NCBI RefSeq assembly: GCF_018398875.1
Contig: NZ_JAGWDK010000012.1
Location: 183,669-247,668, forward strand
Direction: 5' to 3'
DNA: 64,000 nucleotides
Source of the DNA: Bradyrhizobium sp. sGM-13
GTDB lineage: Bacteria; Pseudomonadota; Alphaproteobacteria; Rhizobiales; Xanthobacteraceae
How positions within the stretch are numbered: position 1 is the stretch's first letter; every line of letters starts with the position of its first letter. A program made the translations under genes and the position numbers. This document shows, one piece after another, positions 19,749 to 28,784 of this stretch. Under the pieces are notes generated by a model. It saw only the letters and a program-made list of their open reading frames with translations. It ran no database searches and was not told where the DNA came from.

Positions 19749-20486
19749 ATGCGCAATTTAGGAATCGTGGCGCTTTGCGCCGCGTTGGGCGGCTGCGTTT
19801 CGAACGGCGAAACCATTGCGTTTCGCGCTTCCAATCCACAGCAACAGGCGATGATGCGCGACGGGCAACCCGCGCTCGTCTCACGCCAGAAGAATTCGCT
19901 GGTGCTGGTCCGCCCGGCATCGCGCCAGTTGCAGGCGAACGGACGCCCGGTGTTCGTCGTCGGCATCAACAACATCGGAAAACAGCCGACGGAATTTCGC
20001 GTGGCGCAAGTGGAAGCCATCCAGCACGTCGGCGGCTCCGACTTCGGAATGCAGATCGTCACGTTCGAAATGCTGCAGCAGGAAGAGAAAAACCGGCAAG
20101 TGGCGGCGGCCATTCTGACTGGCGTTGCCGGCGCTGCGAACGCCTACAGCGCCTCTCAAGCGGGCCATGGGACCTATACGACACCAAGTGGTCGCACTGG
20201 TACGTTTTACAGTCCAACAGCCGCTGTGATCGCGCAGCACAACGCTACTGTTCAGAACGAAGCCATGTTCGCCGCCACCATCGAAACGGGACAACGCAAC
20301 ATGGCCATGCTGGAGCAGACGGTCATCAAGGACAACACGCTGATGCCCGGTGAGTGGTATGGCGGCCAGTTGCACATTGCGCCGCCGACTGACCAGGCGG
20401 GCGGGCAGAAGAGCTACACGATCGTCATTACTGTCGGACCGGATCGCCACGTGGTGGACGTTAATCAGGGACCGGCGGGGACGTAG
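19749..20486 (+). CDS. lipoprotein of unknown function
   Basis: A 245-residue protein with a short lipoprotein signal MRNLGIVALCAALGGC, where Cys16 would be acylated. The start could also be the in-frame ATG 27 bases upstream, which would give a more usual signal length. The mature part contains SLVLVRPASRQLQANGRPVFVVGINN, probably a beta-rich domain. A short hydrophobic Ala-rich helix AAAILTGVAGAANAYSA follows, then a Gly/Thr-rich stretch. No family is recognised. It is the last gene before the AT-rich nuclease/helicase island. Confidence 0.75.
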   Translation: MRNLGIVALCAALGGCVSNGETIAFRASNPQQQAMMRDGQPALVSRQKNSLVLVRPASRQLQANGRPVFVVGINNIGKQPTEFRVAQVEAIQHVGGSDFGMQIVTFEMLQQEEKNRQVAAAILTGVAGAANAYSASQAGHGTYTTPSGRTGTFYSPTAAVIAQHNATVQNEAMFAATIETGQRNMAMLEQTVIKDNTLMPGEWYGGQLHIAPPTDQAGGQKSYTIVITVGPDRHVVDVNQGPAGT

Positions 20487-20555
20487 TGTCAAGCGCAGGG
20501 TGCGTAGGCAGGCGGACCGGGAATTTTCTGTCGACGTCTATGGTACGCGCAATCG

Positions 20556-22655
20556 TCAGATCGTTTCTTGAACTGAAGACACAAGCTCTAACTCGAAACG
20601 TGAAAAGTCGGTCAGCTTGGTGAGATCTAGTGATCGCAAGTCTTGGATTGTTCGATCAAGATCATATTGATCCAGAAATCCAGACAGCTTCTTCGCAATC
20701 TGGATTGGTATGCCATACTCGTCCAGCGCGGCTATGGGCGCAGGCACAAAGAGGCTCTCAGCAGCTTCCGCGTATACGCTGTAGTCTGGGTTGGGACCGC
20801 TGTAGGCTCTCTTGGGCTCGCCTTTCAAGCGATCCACGACCTCTGAGATAATTGTATGCAAGACCATCAGATCTCGTGGGAACTGAAATGTCACAATGTT
20901 GCGTACTATCTTCAATGCCTCATCTATCTTGTCTGATATCGACTGCCCTGGCAGGATGCCCAATGCAACCTGCCGAAGATAACCAGCCAATCCGCCGGAT
21001 TGACCCAAAGCATTAAGATGCCAGGCAAGCTGGTTGCCAGCTCTAATTCCAAGATTGTTCAGTTTGGGCCCTGACAATTCTCTAACAACAATGTCGCAAA
21101 CAGCGACCAACTCGTCCCATTTCGGAAAACCTCGCCAGAGCAACAGCGTCTCGCCCGAAGCAATTCTGTCATACACATTCAAGGCAATTCGGTTCTGGAC
21201 GTCAGGGTGTACAGACGCGTTTATTCGCAGGGTGTCTACAGATAAGAAGCTTCCTTCTATTGCCTCACTCACTCTAGCACGTGACAACTCGGTAAGCTCG
21301 CTGTCGTCTAATTGCAAAAGAAGGGACAGCGGCGTGTCTTCTGTTTGCGCGCCGACAGGATATTCCACAGTCACCTCAACATCTGGAGGCGGCTTTTCCA
21401 GCATGAAGACTTTGCCGACGAAGTATGTACCCATTCGGCCGGCCCGTCCCTGGATGTTCTTATACGTGAAGAAGTCCAGAACAGACTGGTTTCGACGCCG
21501 ATCATAGATAATCACATTTTTTGCGGCAGTATTTACCCCTTCTATAAGGGTGGACGTGCAAACTAGAAACTTTATTGAACCACTATTGAACATACGAACC
21601 ATGTGCTGTTGGAGCGCGCGGGGAATCCCTCCGTGATGCAACCCAATGCCATGGCGCAACGCCTGCGCGGCCATCCACTCGGAATGATAGTTATCGGACA
21701 TCCAGTCGGCGGTCGCGACGCAAATCTCCGAGGGCTTTGTCATTACGCCGCGTAAGAGCCGGCTCGCCACCCTGACGGCGCTTCCTGGACCCTGGCAGTA
21801 GATGAGCGTCGATTCATCAATCGATCTTGCAAGTTCAATCAACTTAGCTGGCCGGTCCTCACCTAACCTCGGCAAGTCGAACTGCAAAACGTCTACAGCG
21901 ACGGTCGAATAATCTGACGGGATGAAATGAAATTCATAGTTGTCGAGCCCTTTAATCGCCTGGACATTTGGACCAAGCAGATAAAACTGGGCGCCGGTTG
22001 CTGCCAGCGCATGAAATGCCAAATTGAGTTCGATAGCCCGCTGCTTATCGTCGTCGCGCTTGAAATCCAGCTTGTAGAACTCATCGACGACAAAAAAGTC
22101 GACATTCGTTAGATCGATTCGATGACGCACCCGCTCTTGCGTTAAAATGTACACATTCATCCGGTCTGCTCGTGCAGCTTGCGACGGATGAGTGATGAGG
22201 TGACATTTGTCTCGGAATTTCTGCGCCAAACGTTTCCTAGTCTCATCTATCAACGCGAGCGTTGGCAAGACGACAACGACCTTCTTGAACTTGCCAAGTG
22301 CAATCATTGCATCAATGAGCAAACTCTTTCCGACGCTCGTGGACGCACTCAAAACTACGTTTGAGCCTGTTCGCAACTGGTAATAAATTCTTGCCTGCAA
22401 ACTGTGAAAGACCGCATCCAGCCCGTCTGGACGGTGCAGTTCATAGGCAAGAAGATCATCGTCATCAACAGCCTCCATTAGTGGAGACAGATACGGATAC
22501 AGCCCCACATTTCGGACCAACGAAGCCAGAATTCTTGTTTCGAACTCGCCGCACAGCTCACGTCGAGCGAGGGCGCGGATCACCAGATCGCGGCCTTCAT
22601 CGTGCGTCTGCTTATCATTTACATGGTTTGCTATTCCGCCTAGGACCGCAAACAT
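20556..22655 (-). CDS. superfamily 2 DExD/H helicase, HamB/AbpB-like
   Basis: A 699-residue helicase from the ATG at 22655, which has GGAAG eight bases upstream; a TTG five codons earlier is possible. Walker A ASTSVGKS is at residues 104-111, motif II VDEFY at 190-194, HHGG at 340-343, TSTLIEGVN at 367-375 and QGRAGRMG at 402-409. This set and the order resemble Ski2/Hel308-like helicases and the HamB partner of Hachiman-type defence. After the two RecA folds about 270 residues of unrecognised sequence remain. It begins 56 bases after the nuclease-domain gene and should share its transcript. Base use is unlike its neighbours: 23 of 60 bases at 21541-21600 are G or C. Confidence 0.85.
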   Translation of the reverse strand: MFAVLGGIANHVNDKQTHDEGRDLVIRALARRELCGEFETRILASLVRNVGLYPYLSPLMEAVDDDDLLAYELHRPDGLDAVFHSLQARIYYQLRTGSNVVLSASTSVGKSLLIDAMIALGKFKKVVVVLPTLALIDETRKRLAQKFRDKCHLITHPSQAARADRMNVYILTQERVRHRIDLTNVDFFVVDEFYKLDFKRDDDKQRAIELNLAFHALAATGAQFYLLGPNVQAIKGLDNYEFHFIPSDYSTVAVDVLQFDLPRLGEDRPAKLIELARSIDESTLIYCQGPGSAVRVASRLLRGVMTKPSEICVATADWMSDNYHSEWMAAQALRHGIGLHHGGIPRALQQHMVRMFNSGSIKFLVCTSTLIEGVNTAAKNVIIYDRRRNQSVLDFFTYKNIQGRAGRMGTYFVGKVFMLEKPPPDVEVTVEYPVGAQTEDTPLSLLLQLDDSELTELSRARVSEAIEGSFLSVDTLRINASVHPDVQNRIALNVYDRIASGETLLLWRGFPKWDELVAVCDIVVRELSGPKLNNLGIRAGNQLAWHLNALGQSGGLAGYLRQVALGILPGQSISDKIDEALKIVRNIVTFQFPRDLMVLHTIISEVVDRLKGEPKRAYSGPNPDYSVYAEAAESLFVPAPIAALDEYGIPIQIAKKLSGFLDQYDLDRTIQDLRSLDLTKLTDFSRFELELVSSVQETI

Positions 22656-22711
22656 GTCCGAGGCTTCCAAACTGTCACGACCAAGTTCCCGCTTTAAGTC
22701 TTGCTAATTCA

Positions 22712-24307
22712 TCAGGAGCTAATCTCAGCTTCAAACTTATTGATGAGTATCGACAATCTTTCGATTGGCACAAAAATCAAATGAACCCTGATTTCCTTAA
22801 GTTGCCTCGGTAGATTTGGAATCCATTTGCTTGCAAGTCCTTGTATCTCCGCTTTCAGTCGCTGTTGATAATCTTCCGCATAACCTGCTTGAAGAATGGC
22901 ACTGTCGTACGCAATCAGAATAGGCACACAAAGCGCGTCAATCAGGAGATCGATCGGCGCGCCCGGGCTGAAGGCGTCCGACAACGAACTCGATAGTAGA
23001 TGTTGAGGTTCTCGCAGTTGAATTATCACCTGCTTTTCCTCTTTGAGGACTTCGGTCTCCATTGTTTCACAGAGATCTTTACATACATCTGCTAGGAGAG
23101 CGCTTTCATTGCGACCGTCAAATAGGTAGGTTCTCCCGAGCCAAAGCTGATCTCCCTTAGCGGTATGAACAACATGCGCATTTCTAGTAACCCGATCTCC
23201 AAGAGCGGAGCGGTGAAAAAGCTTGCAAGCAACTGGCTCGCTTCCGAAATAATGCCGCAGAATAGCGTGCAACAATGCTTCGCCTAGGAGAGTCTGAGTA
23301 TTTAAACTGCGGTGCGCCTTAACAACCCTTAGGCCGGCTTCTAATTTTTGTCTAAGATTGAGCTGGTCAATCTCAGCAAGCTCGCTCGCCTTCAAAGCGA
23401 GTTCCGTTACCCACGTTACAAGGTACTGAGACAATTGAGTAGAGCGCCAGACCTTGCGCTCATATTGGGCGTCATAACCTAGAGATACGCGCCTCGCTCC
23501 ATCGTGCTGAATGTTGTGAACTTCAACAAAGAATTGAGCGCTCCTAGCACGGTAGGGCTTCATTGTTGCTATTGCCGTTGTTCGCAACGTCGCCAGCTTG
23601 TTGTCCCACCAACTTCTAATCGCAGCTCTACTAATGATTTTCTTGCTCTTATCCCGTCGGGATGCGGATGCCGCTTCTTCAACCAAGACAAGCAAATCGC
23701 GATAAATCTGTTTCGCTTGTGAATGTAGAGGATTTGCTCCGAACTCCTCCGCAAGCCGACTAAGCAGCTGCATATTCTTCGATTCAATACTGTCCAAGCC
23801 TGCCCGGACGTCCCAGACTGCATTCAACGTCCAGTATGCAAGGTCGTGACCGGCTTTCGATATGGTCTTGGGATGCTTTGCTTTGAGCCGCGCAGCCAAA
23901 GTAGCAATCTCACCTTGGCTGTCTCGCTTCTCGATTGGATCGAGCAACGCTCGGAGCGTTGCATTCACAGATCGACGAGTAACAATCCTAAAGCGGGCAT
24001 TTGGCCGATGCTTGTCCGTCAGGAGCGATTTCTCGATCAAAGAACTCTCAATGTTCTTGATTGGACGGGTGCATACTTCTTTGGCCGTCCATTTCTGATC
24101 TCGATCGGTAGTCTTTACTTGGATGTATTCGGGAATCTCACCGCCATTGAGATGGATGATTCGCGTTATATCGTCGCTGGCCTCGCATTCGACTTGCAAG
24201 ATCCTTCGATCGCCAATCATTTCGAGGACGAAAGATGCCGCTACGTGGTCCTGATACTTGAATCCAAACCTCGCAGCGACTCCGCCAGCATCCGAGATGT
24301 CGTCCAC
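22712..24307 (-). CDS. putative defence nuclease: N-terminal Cap4/DUF4297-like domain, C-terminal HamA/AbpA-like domain
   Basis: A 531-residue protein from a GTG preceded by AGGA at six bases. Residues 8-19 (GGVAARFGFKYQ) match the opening of DUF4297/Cap4 dsDNA nucleases, and E42, D45-D46 and Q63-x-K65 fit the PD-(D/E)xK-type site with QVK as the last strand. About residues 110-330 are helical with no family seen. From LGEALLHAILRHYFG (341-355) to the end the pattern resembles the DUF1837 domain of HamA/AbpA, but the position of its E-x-K reads G-R-T-Y (391-394). So the N-terminal domain would be the nuclease. The following gene is a helicase. Domain calls are by motif only. Confidence 0.65.
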   Translation of the reverse strand: MDDISDAGGVAARFGFKYQDHVAASFVLEMIGDRRILQVECEASDDITRIIHLNGGEIPEYIQVKTTDRDQKWTAKEVCTRPIKNIESSLIEKSLLTDKHRPNARFRIVTRRSVNATLRALLDPIEKRDSQGEIATLAARLKAKHPKTISKAGHDLAYWTLNAVWDVRAGLDSIESKNMQLLSRLAEEFGANPLHSQAKQIYRDLLVLVEEAASASRRDKSKKIISRAAIRSWWDNKLATLRTTAIATMKPYRARSAQFFVEVHNIQHDGARRVSLGYDAQYERKVWRSTQLSQYLVTWVTELALKASELAEIDQLNLRQKLEAGLRVVKAHRSLNTQTLLGEALLHAILRHYFGSEPVACKLFHRSALGDRVTRNAHVVHTAKGDQLWLGRTYLFDGRNESALLADVCKDLCETMETEVLKEEKQVIIQLREPQHLLSSSLSDAFSPGAPIDLLIDALCVPILIAYDSAILQAGYAEDYQQRLKAEIQGLASKWIPNLPRQLKEIRVHLIFVPIERLSILINKFEAEISS

Positions 24308-24543
24308 AGCGCATCCTGTACGCGGTTAAAGAAAAAACGACTCGTGCAATCAAGCGTTGAAGGTGATTCTATACAAGTACGTAGTATTGCGGTCACTCAG
24401 ATTAGTCTTGCGACTTCTTCCTTACACGAACAGTCCACGGGCATAAGAAATGCTCATATTGATAGCAGCCCCCCTTTAGTCGTATAAAATGATCGATACA
24501 ACCTTATGGTTTCAGACAATGGAATGGGGTGGGGGCGCTTCCC
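24308..24543. other. AT-rich boundary region of the nuclease/helicase island
   Basis: A 236-base gap with 25 of 60 bases G or C at 24361-24420, against 42 of 60 inside the next gene (24961-25020). It should hold the promoter of the minus-strand nuclease gene; I do not see a convincing -35/-10 pair. No integrase, tRNA or flanking direct repeat is visible here or at 20487-20555. Confidence 0.5.
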
Positions 24544-25830
24544 ATGCGCAACATCATCATCTGCTGCGACGGCACCGGCAACGAGATTTCCGAGAACATC
24601 TCCAATGTGCTCAAGCTCTATCGCTGCCTGCGCAAGACGGAGAAGACCGAGCCGCGGCAGATGGTTTTTTACGATCCCGGTGTCGGCACGCTGGAGCGGC
24701 CGGACCCGTGGCACAAGCTGAAGCAGGATTTCAACGCCATCCTGGGGCTCGCCACCGGCTATGGGCTCGATGACAACGTGCTCGCGGCCTATGGCTTCCT
24801 GGTCCAGCATTATCGCGAAGGCGACCAGATCTATCTGTTCGGCTTTTCCCGCGGTGCCTATACCGTGCGGGTGCTGGCGGGGCTGGTGCACAAGATCGGA
24901 TTGATCAGGCCCGAGCAGGTCAATCTCGCTGGAAGCGGCCTGATCGCCTACAAGCAGTTCTCCTCCGACGAGGCGCCGAAGCTGCGCCGCGAGATGAAGC
25001 TGCTCAGCGATGCCGGCGACGCGCAAGGGCCGCTGCCGCAGACCGCGTTCGACAACGCCGCGCAATTCGCGCGCATCACCTCGGCCCGCTGGCCCGTGAT
25101 CCGCTTCGTCGGCGTCTGGGATACGGTCGCGAGCGTGATCGTGCCGCGGGCCGATCGGTTCTATTGGCCGAGCCTGGAGGAGCTTGCGTTCACGACTGCG
25201 AACCCGAGCGTCGAGAGGTTCCGGCAAGCGATCTCGATCGACGAGCGACGCCGCATGTTCCGCCTGAAAAAGTGGGACGATCCGCAGACCTTCCGGCACA
25301 ACCGCTTCAACGACATCAACGCCGAGCCGCAGGATATTCTGCAGGTGTGGTTCGCCGGCGTGCATGACGATATCGGCGGCGGCTATCCGGAAAAGGAAAG
25401 CGGGCTTTCAAAATATCCGCTGCTCTGGATGATCGACGAGGCCGTCAAATGCGGCGTCCGGGTCAACCAGGCCACCGTCAACCAGCTCGCCTGGGGCATC
25501 CAGCGCAAGGGCAGCCCGTTCTCCTATGTCGCGCCTGATATCCGCGGCGAGCTGCACGAGTCGCTGCGCGGCGCGTGGTGGCTGCTCGAATATCTGCCGA
25601 AGCGCGCGACGTACAAGGAATGGCCGGCGCGGCAGAGCCATTTCGGCTATTACATCCCCGACGCCGAGCCGCGGCTGATCCCGGACGGCGCTGTGATCCA
25701 CGAGTCAGTGCTGCAACGCATGGACGCGCTGCCGAGCTATCGGCCGGTGAACCTGCCGAAGCAGTACGAGAAATTCCCGATGCCGACACCGCCGGCGCAT
25801 GCGAGCGCGGAAGAAGCGGCGGAATCGTAG
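24544..25830 (+). CDS. DUF2235 alpha/beta-hydrolase-like protein
   Basis: A 428-residue protein of the DUF2235 family, whose members include the phospholipase domain of type VI effectors (Tle1-like). MRNIIICCDGTGNEISENISN opens the domain, and the nucleophile elbow is GFSRG at residues 100-104 with Ser102. HDDIGGGYPEKESGLS holds the usual aspartate and a histidine, and the family C-terminal part is present. The ATG is preceded by GGGGG; a GTG five codons earlier is also possible. There is no signal peptide and no type VI gene nearby, so it is probably a cytoplasmic hydrolase of unknown substrate. Confidence 0.85.
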   Translation: MRNIIICCDGTGNEISENISNVLKLYRCLRKTEKTEPRQMVFYDPGVGTLERPDPWHKLKQDFNAILGLATGYGLDDNVLAAYGFLVQHYREGDQIYLFGFSRGAYTVRVLAGLVHKIGLIRPEQVNLAGSGLIAYKQFSSDEAPKLRREMKLLSDAGDAQGPLPQTAFDNAAQFARITSARWPVIRFVGVWDTVASVIVPRADRFYWPSLEELAFTTANPSVERFRQAISIDERRRMFRLKKWDDPQTFRHNRFNDINAEPQDILQVWFAGVHDDIGGGYPEKESGLSKYPLLWMIDEAVKCGVRVNQATVNQLAWGIQRKGSPFSYVAPDIRGELHESLRGAWWLLEYLPKRATYKEWPARQSHFGYYIPDAEPRLIPDGAVIHESVLQRMDALPSYRPVNLPKQYEKFPMPTPPAHASAEEAAES

Positions 25831-25844
25831 GGTGGCTTCCAGCC

Positions 25845-25975
25845 GTCGTCCCGGACAAGCGAAGCGCGATCCGGGACCCATACGCCGCGGCGGATGTTGG
25901 CGTGGCAAGATGGACGACGGCTTTGCTCGACAATGCATGCCGGTGGTTATGGGTCCCTGCGTTCGCAGGGACGAC
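25845..25975. repeat. chimeric palindromic repeat, R1 right arm with another left arm
   Basis: The right arm GGGTCCCTGCGTTCGCAGGG is that of family R1, while the left arm reads GTCGTCCCGGACAAGCGAAG and closes with ATCCGGGACCCATACGCC. The element looks like a recombinant of two repeat subtypes. It fills most of the 318-base gap to the next gene; the rest shows nothing I can support. Confidence 0.75.
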
Positions 25976-26148
25976 GTGGCGATAATCGGATGCGAAGCGC
26001 AAGAACTCGGCCACTGGCCTAGCACCCCGCAACCTTACGGCCGCATTCCTGCCGCCGCGGAACCCGAATGGTTTACGAATCGTTCAACTCTGCTGCCTAA
26101 TCTCACCTATCTGCTGCCAGAACCGCCTTCAAACGCTCAGGACGAGCG

Positions 26149-27276
26149 ATGTTGGAACGATCGATCACCGAGGAGGTCGAGGCGGCCATCCAGGCCGGCT
26201 CGCCGGAAAGACATCTGGACGCGCTGAGGCAGGTCACGGACCTGTTTCTGCTGTCCGCCGACGGCTATTCCGGCGAGCAGATCGAGCTGTTCGGCGACGT
26301 GCTGGAACGGCTGATCCGCACCATCGAGCTGCGGGCGCTGGCCGACGTCGCCGCGCGCATCGCGCTCGCCGAACTGAGCACGCAGCTCGCGTCCGCGAAG
26401 CAGGCGCCGCCTCGCGTGATCCGACGGCTCGCGCATAATGACGAGATTACGATCGCGCGTCCGGTGCTGACCGAATCGGCGCGGCTGACGGCCGAGGATC
26501 TGGTGGAATTGGCGCAGACCAAAGGCGAGCAGCATCTGCTGGCGATCTCCGGTCGCTGGTGGCTGACCGAGATCGTCACCGACGCGCTGCTGAAGCGGCA
26601 TTATCCCTCGGTCAGCCGGCGGCTCGTCACCAATCCCGGCGCGCGAATGTCGGCGAGCGGCTTTGCGATCGTGCTGAAGCAGGCGGAGAGCGATCCAGAT
26701 TTGGCGGTCGAGACCGGCATCCGCGTCGACCTGCCGGCCGAACAGCGCCGGCAATTGCTGCAGAGCGCAACGGAAGCCGTGCACATGCGGCTGTTGTCGC
26801 GCGCGCCGCCGCATCTGTTCGAGGAAATCCGGAACGCAATCGCCGCCGCTTCGACCGGCGCCAGCCGCGAAATGTCGCGCAAGCGCGATTTCGCCATGGC
26901 GCGTCGCTTCGTCGCCGCGCTCGCCAAGCACGGCAAGCTCAACGAGGCGGCGCTCTTGGCATTTGCGAGAGAGCGGAAATACGCCGAGACGGTCGCAGCG
27001 CTCGCCGAACTATCGGGCTCAAGCGTCGAGGTGATCCGCCCGGTGATGCAGAGCCTGCGCGACGACGGCGTGCTGATCCCCTGTCGCGTCGCCGGGTTGA
27101 ACTGGGACACGGTGGCCGCCGTGCTCGATAGCCGCTTCGCCGCCGGCTCGATGGACCGGCACGAGCTCGCGAAAGCAAGAGAGCAATACGCAAAACTGAC
27201 GGTCGAAAACGCCCGCCGCCTGCTGCGATTCTGGCAGGTGCGTCCGGTAGCGCCGGCGCCGAAGCCGCCGCGCTAA
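26149..27276 (+). CDS. DUF2336 domain protein
   Basis: A 375-residue all-helical protein of the DUF2336 family, common in alphaproteobacteria. The N-terminal part shows HEAT-like helix pairs (LERLIRTIELRALADVAARIALA, shown here only by its start LERLIRTIELR). ADLVELAQTKGEQHLLAISGR-like spacing of short helices continues to about residue 150, and the C-terminal half contains SSVEVIRPVMQSLRDDG. No enzyme motif is seen; the fold may work as a protein-binding scaffold. It has no close partner gene and is flanked by repeats. Confidence 0.85.
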   Translation: MLERSITEEVEAAIQAGSPERHLDALRQVTDLFLLSADGYSGEQIELFGDVLERLIRTIELRALADVAARIALAELSTQLASAKQAPPRVIRRLAHNDEITIARPVLTESARLTAEDLVELAQTKGEQHLLAISGRWWLTEIVTDALLKRHYPSVSRRLVTNPGARMSASGFAIVLKQAESDPDLAVETGIRVDLPAEQRRQLLQSATEAVHMRLLSRAPPHLFEEIRNAIAAASTGASREMSRKRDFAMARRFVAALAKHGKLNEAALLAFARERKYAETVAALAELSGSSVEVIRPVMQSLRDDGVLIPCRVAGLNWDTVAAVLDSRFAAGSMDRHELAKAREQYAKLTVENARRLLRFWQVRPVAPAPKPPR

Positions 27277-27313
27277 AAGCGTCGTGGTGAACGGGAGCGC
27301 GCGCGCCGCATAC

Positions 27314-27506
27314 TTCCTTCTCCCCTTATGGGAGAAGGTGGCATAGGCGGCCGTCGGCCGCCGTACTTAAAAGGACGCCGATGCTTTGCATCGGCTATGG
27401 ACGCGAAGCGGCAGCGAGACGGATGAGGGGTCTGTCTCCGTGGAGAGAACCCCTCATCCGCCTTCGCTGTCGCGAAGGCACCTTCTCCCACAAGGGGAGA
27501 AGGAAG
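27314..27506. repeat. palindromic intergenic repeat, family R2 (third copy)
   Basis: Arms CTTCTCCCCTTATGGGAGAAG and CTTCTCCCACAAGGGGAGAAG flank inner phrases GGATGAGGGGTCTGTCTCC and GGAGAGAACCCCTCATCC. It separates two convergent genes and includes the GGCTATGG.CGCGAAGCGGC segment also seen at 11655-11829. Confidence 0.88.
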
Positions 27507-27509
27507 CAC

Positions 27510-28610
27510 TCACGCCGCCTTCGTCAAGTCCGCGTCGAGATGCTTCAGCCGCGGCATCACCTCCTGCTTCAGCAGGCGGAGCGAATTGTGCCACGCCTCC
27601 GGCTTGTGCTTGTAGTCGAAGCCGAACACGAGCAGCGTGCCGAAGCCGCCGACCTCGTGATAGATCCGCTCGATCTTTTCGGTAACGGTTGCGGGCGATC
27701 CGACGATCCAGTTGTTGCGTGCACAATATTCGACCGTGACGTCGGAGTCGGCGACGTCGGGCGCCGCCTTGAGGTAGTCCTTGAAGCCGAAGTGGCCGAG
27801 CAGCGGCAGAAAATATTCGTGCATCATCCGACCCATCATGTCGCCGACGGAAAGCCGCCACGCCTCTTCGTCGGTATCGGCGATGAAGACCTCACGCACC
27901 AGTCGCCAGTCGCTGCGCTTTGGCTTGCGTCCGGTTTTCGCAGCTCCAATCTCGACCGATTCCCAGTGGCTGCCGACGTAAGCCGGATTGAGGTTGAGGC
28001 TCATCGGGATGTAGCCGCGCTCGCCGGCGAGCTTGAGCGTATCCGAGCCCTTGGAGAGACCGGCGACGCCGATCGGCGGATGCGGCGCCTGCAACGGCTT
28101 GAGGTGCGGCTTGAGGAAGTCGAACATGGTGTCGGGCTTGCTCACGGTCCAGAACTTGCCGGTGTGGGTCCAGGGTGCGTCCTCGGTCCACATTTTCAGG
28201 ATGATCTCCAGCGCCTCGCGCGTCATGTCGCGGTTCTGGCCGGACATGCCGTCGACGTTGAACATCGCCCAGTCGCTCGGCAGGCCCGAGGCCGCGACGC
28301 CGAAGTTCAATCGTCCGCCGGAAAGATGATCGAGCATCGCGACGCGGTTCGCGAGTTCAGCGGGGTGGTGATAGGGCAACAGGAAGCCGCCGGGGCCGAG
28401 GCGGATATTTTTGGTCTGCAAAAATGCCTGCGCGAGAATGAGATCGGGCGAAGGATGCGGCTCCCAGGGCGCGGTGTGGTGCTCGCCGATCCAGGCTTCC
28501 TGATAGCCGAGTTCGTCGAGCCAGCGCAGCGTCTGCAGGTCCCAGTCGTGCCCCTCTTTCAACCCGCACTCCGGCGGATGGGACGGCATCGTGAAATATC
28601 CGATCTCCAT
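27510..28610 (-). CDS. LLM class flavin-dependent oxidoreductase
   Basis: A 366-residue bacterial-luciferase-like monooxygenase. MEIGYFTMPSHPPECG and YQEAWIGEHHTAPWEPHPSP are typical of the alkanal/limonene-type branch, and LANRVAMLDHLSGGRLNFGV is the flavin-binding part. Such enzymes use reduced FMN and O2 to hydroxylate or Baeyer-Villiger-oxidise small molecules, here with a separate reductase. AGGACACCCT precedes the ATG. It is probably transcribed with the old-yellow-enzyme gene upstream on the same strand, though 174 bases separate them. Substrate unknown. Confidence 0.9.
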   Translation of the reverse strand: MEIGYFTMPSHPPECGLKEGHDWDLQTLRWLDELGYQEAWIGEHHTAPWEPHPSPDLILAQAFLQTKNIRLGPGGFLLPYHHPAELANRVAMLDHLSGGRLNFGVAASGLPSDWAMFNVDGMSGQNRDMTREALEIILKMWTEDAPWTHTGKFWTVSKPDTMFDFLKPHLKPLQAPHPPIGVAGLSKGSDTLKLAGERGYIPMSLNLNPAYVGSHWESVEIGAAKTGRKPKRSDWRLVREVFIADTDEEAWRLSVGDMMGRMMHEYFLPLLGHFGFKDYLKAAPDVADSDVTVEYCARNNWIVGSPATVTEKIERIYHEVGGFGTLLVFGFDYKHKPEAWHNSLRLLKQEVMPRLKHLDADLTKAA

Positions 28611-28740
28611 AGGGTGTCCTCGCTGTATGTTGTTATTGAAAACGCGTCTATCGCGCGCAGCGAAAGCATAGCACGCCGGACGTATGGCCGAGATATGACG
28701 AAACGGATGGGCAGGAGTTCGCGCGGCGGAGTATTGCGCA

Positions 28741-28780
28741 CTTCCCTTCTCCCCCTGTGGGAGAAGGTGGCATAGGCGGC
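28741..28780. repeat. half copy of palindromic repeat R2
   Basis: CTTCCCTTCTCCCCCTGTGG followed by GAGAAGGTGGCATAGGCGG; the second half of the element is missing and the next gene's stop codon follows within five bases. Confidence 0.75.
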
Positions 28781-28784
28781 CGCG

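Noticed and set aside
20556..24307. Phage or plasmid origin of the nuclease/helicase pair
   Set aside because: No structural, packaging, replication or integrase genes lie nearby; only the composition is unusual.
24544..25830. DUF2235 protein as a type VI secretion effector
   Set aside because: No VgrG, PAAR, immunity or other type VI genes nearby, and no signal peptide; kept as hydrolase of unknown role.
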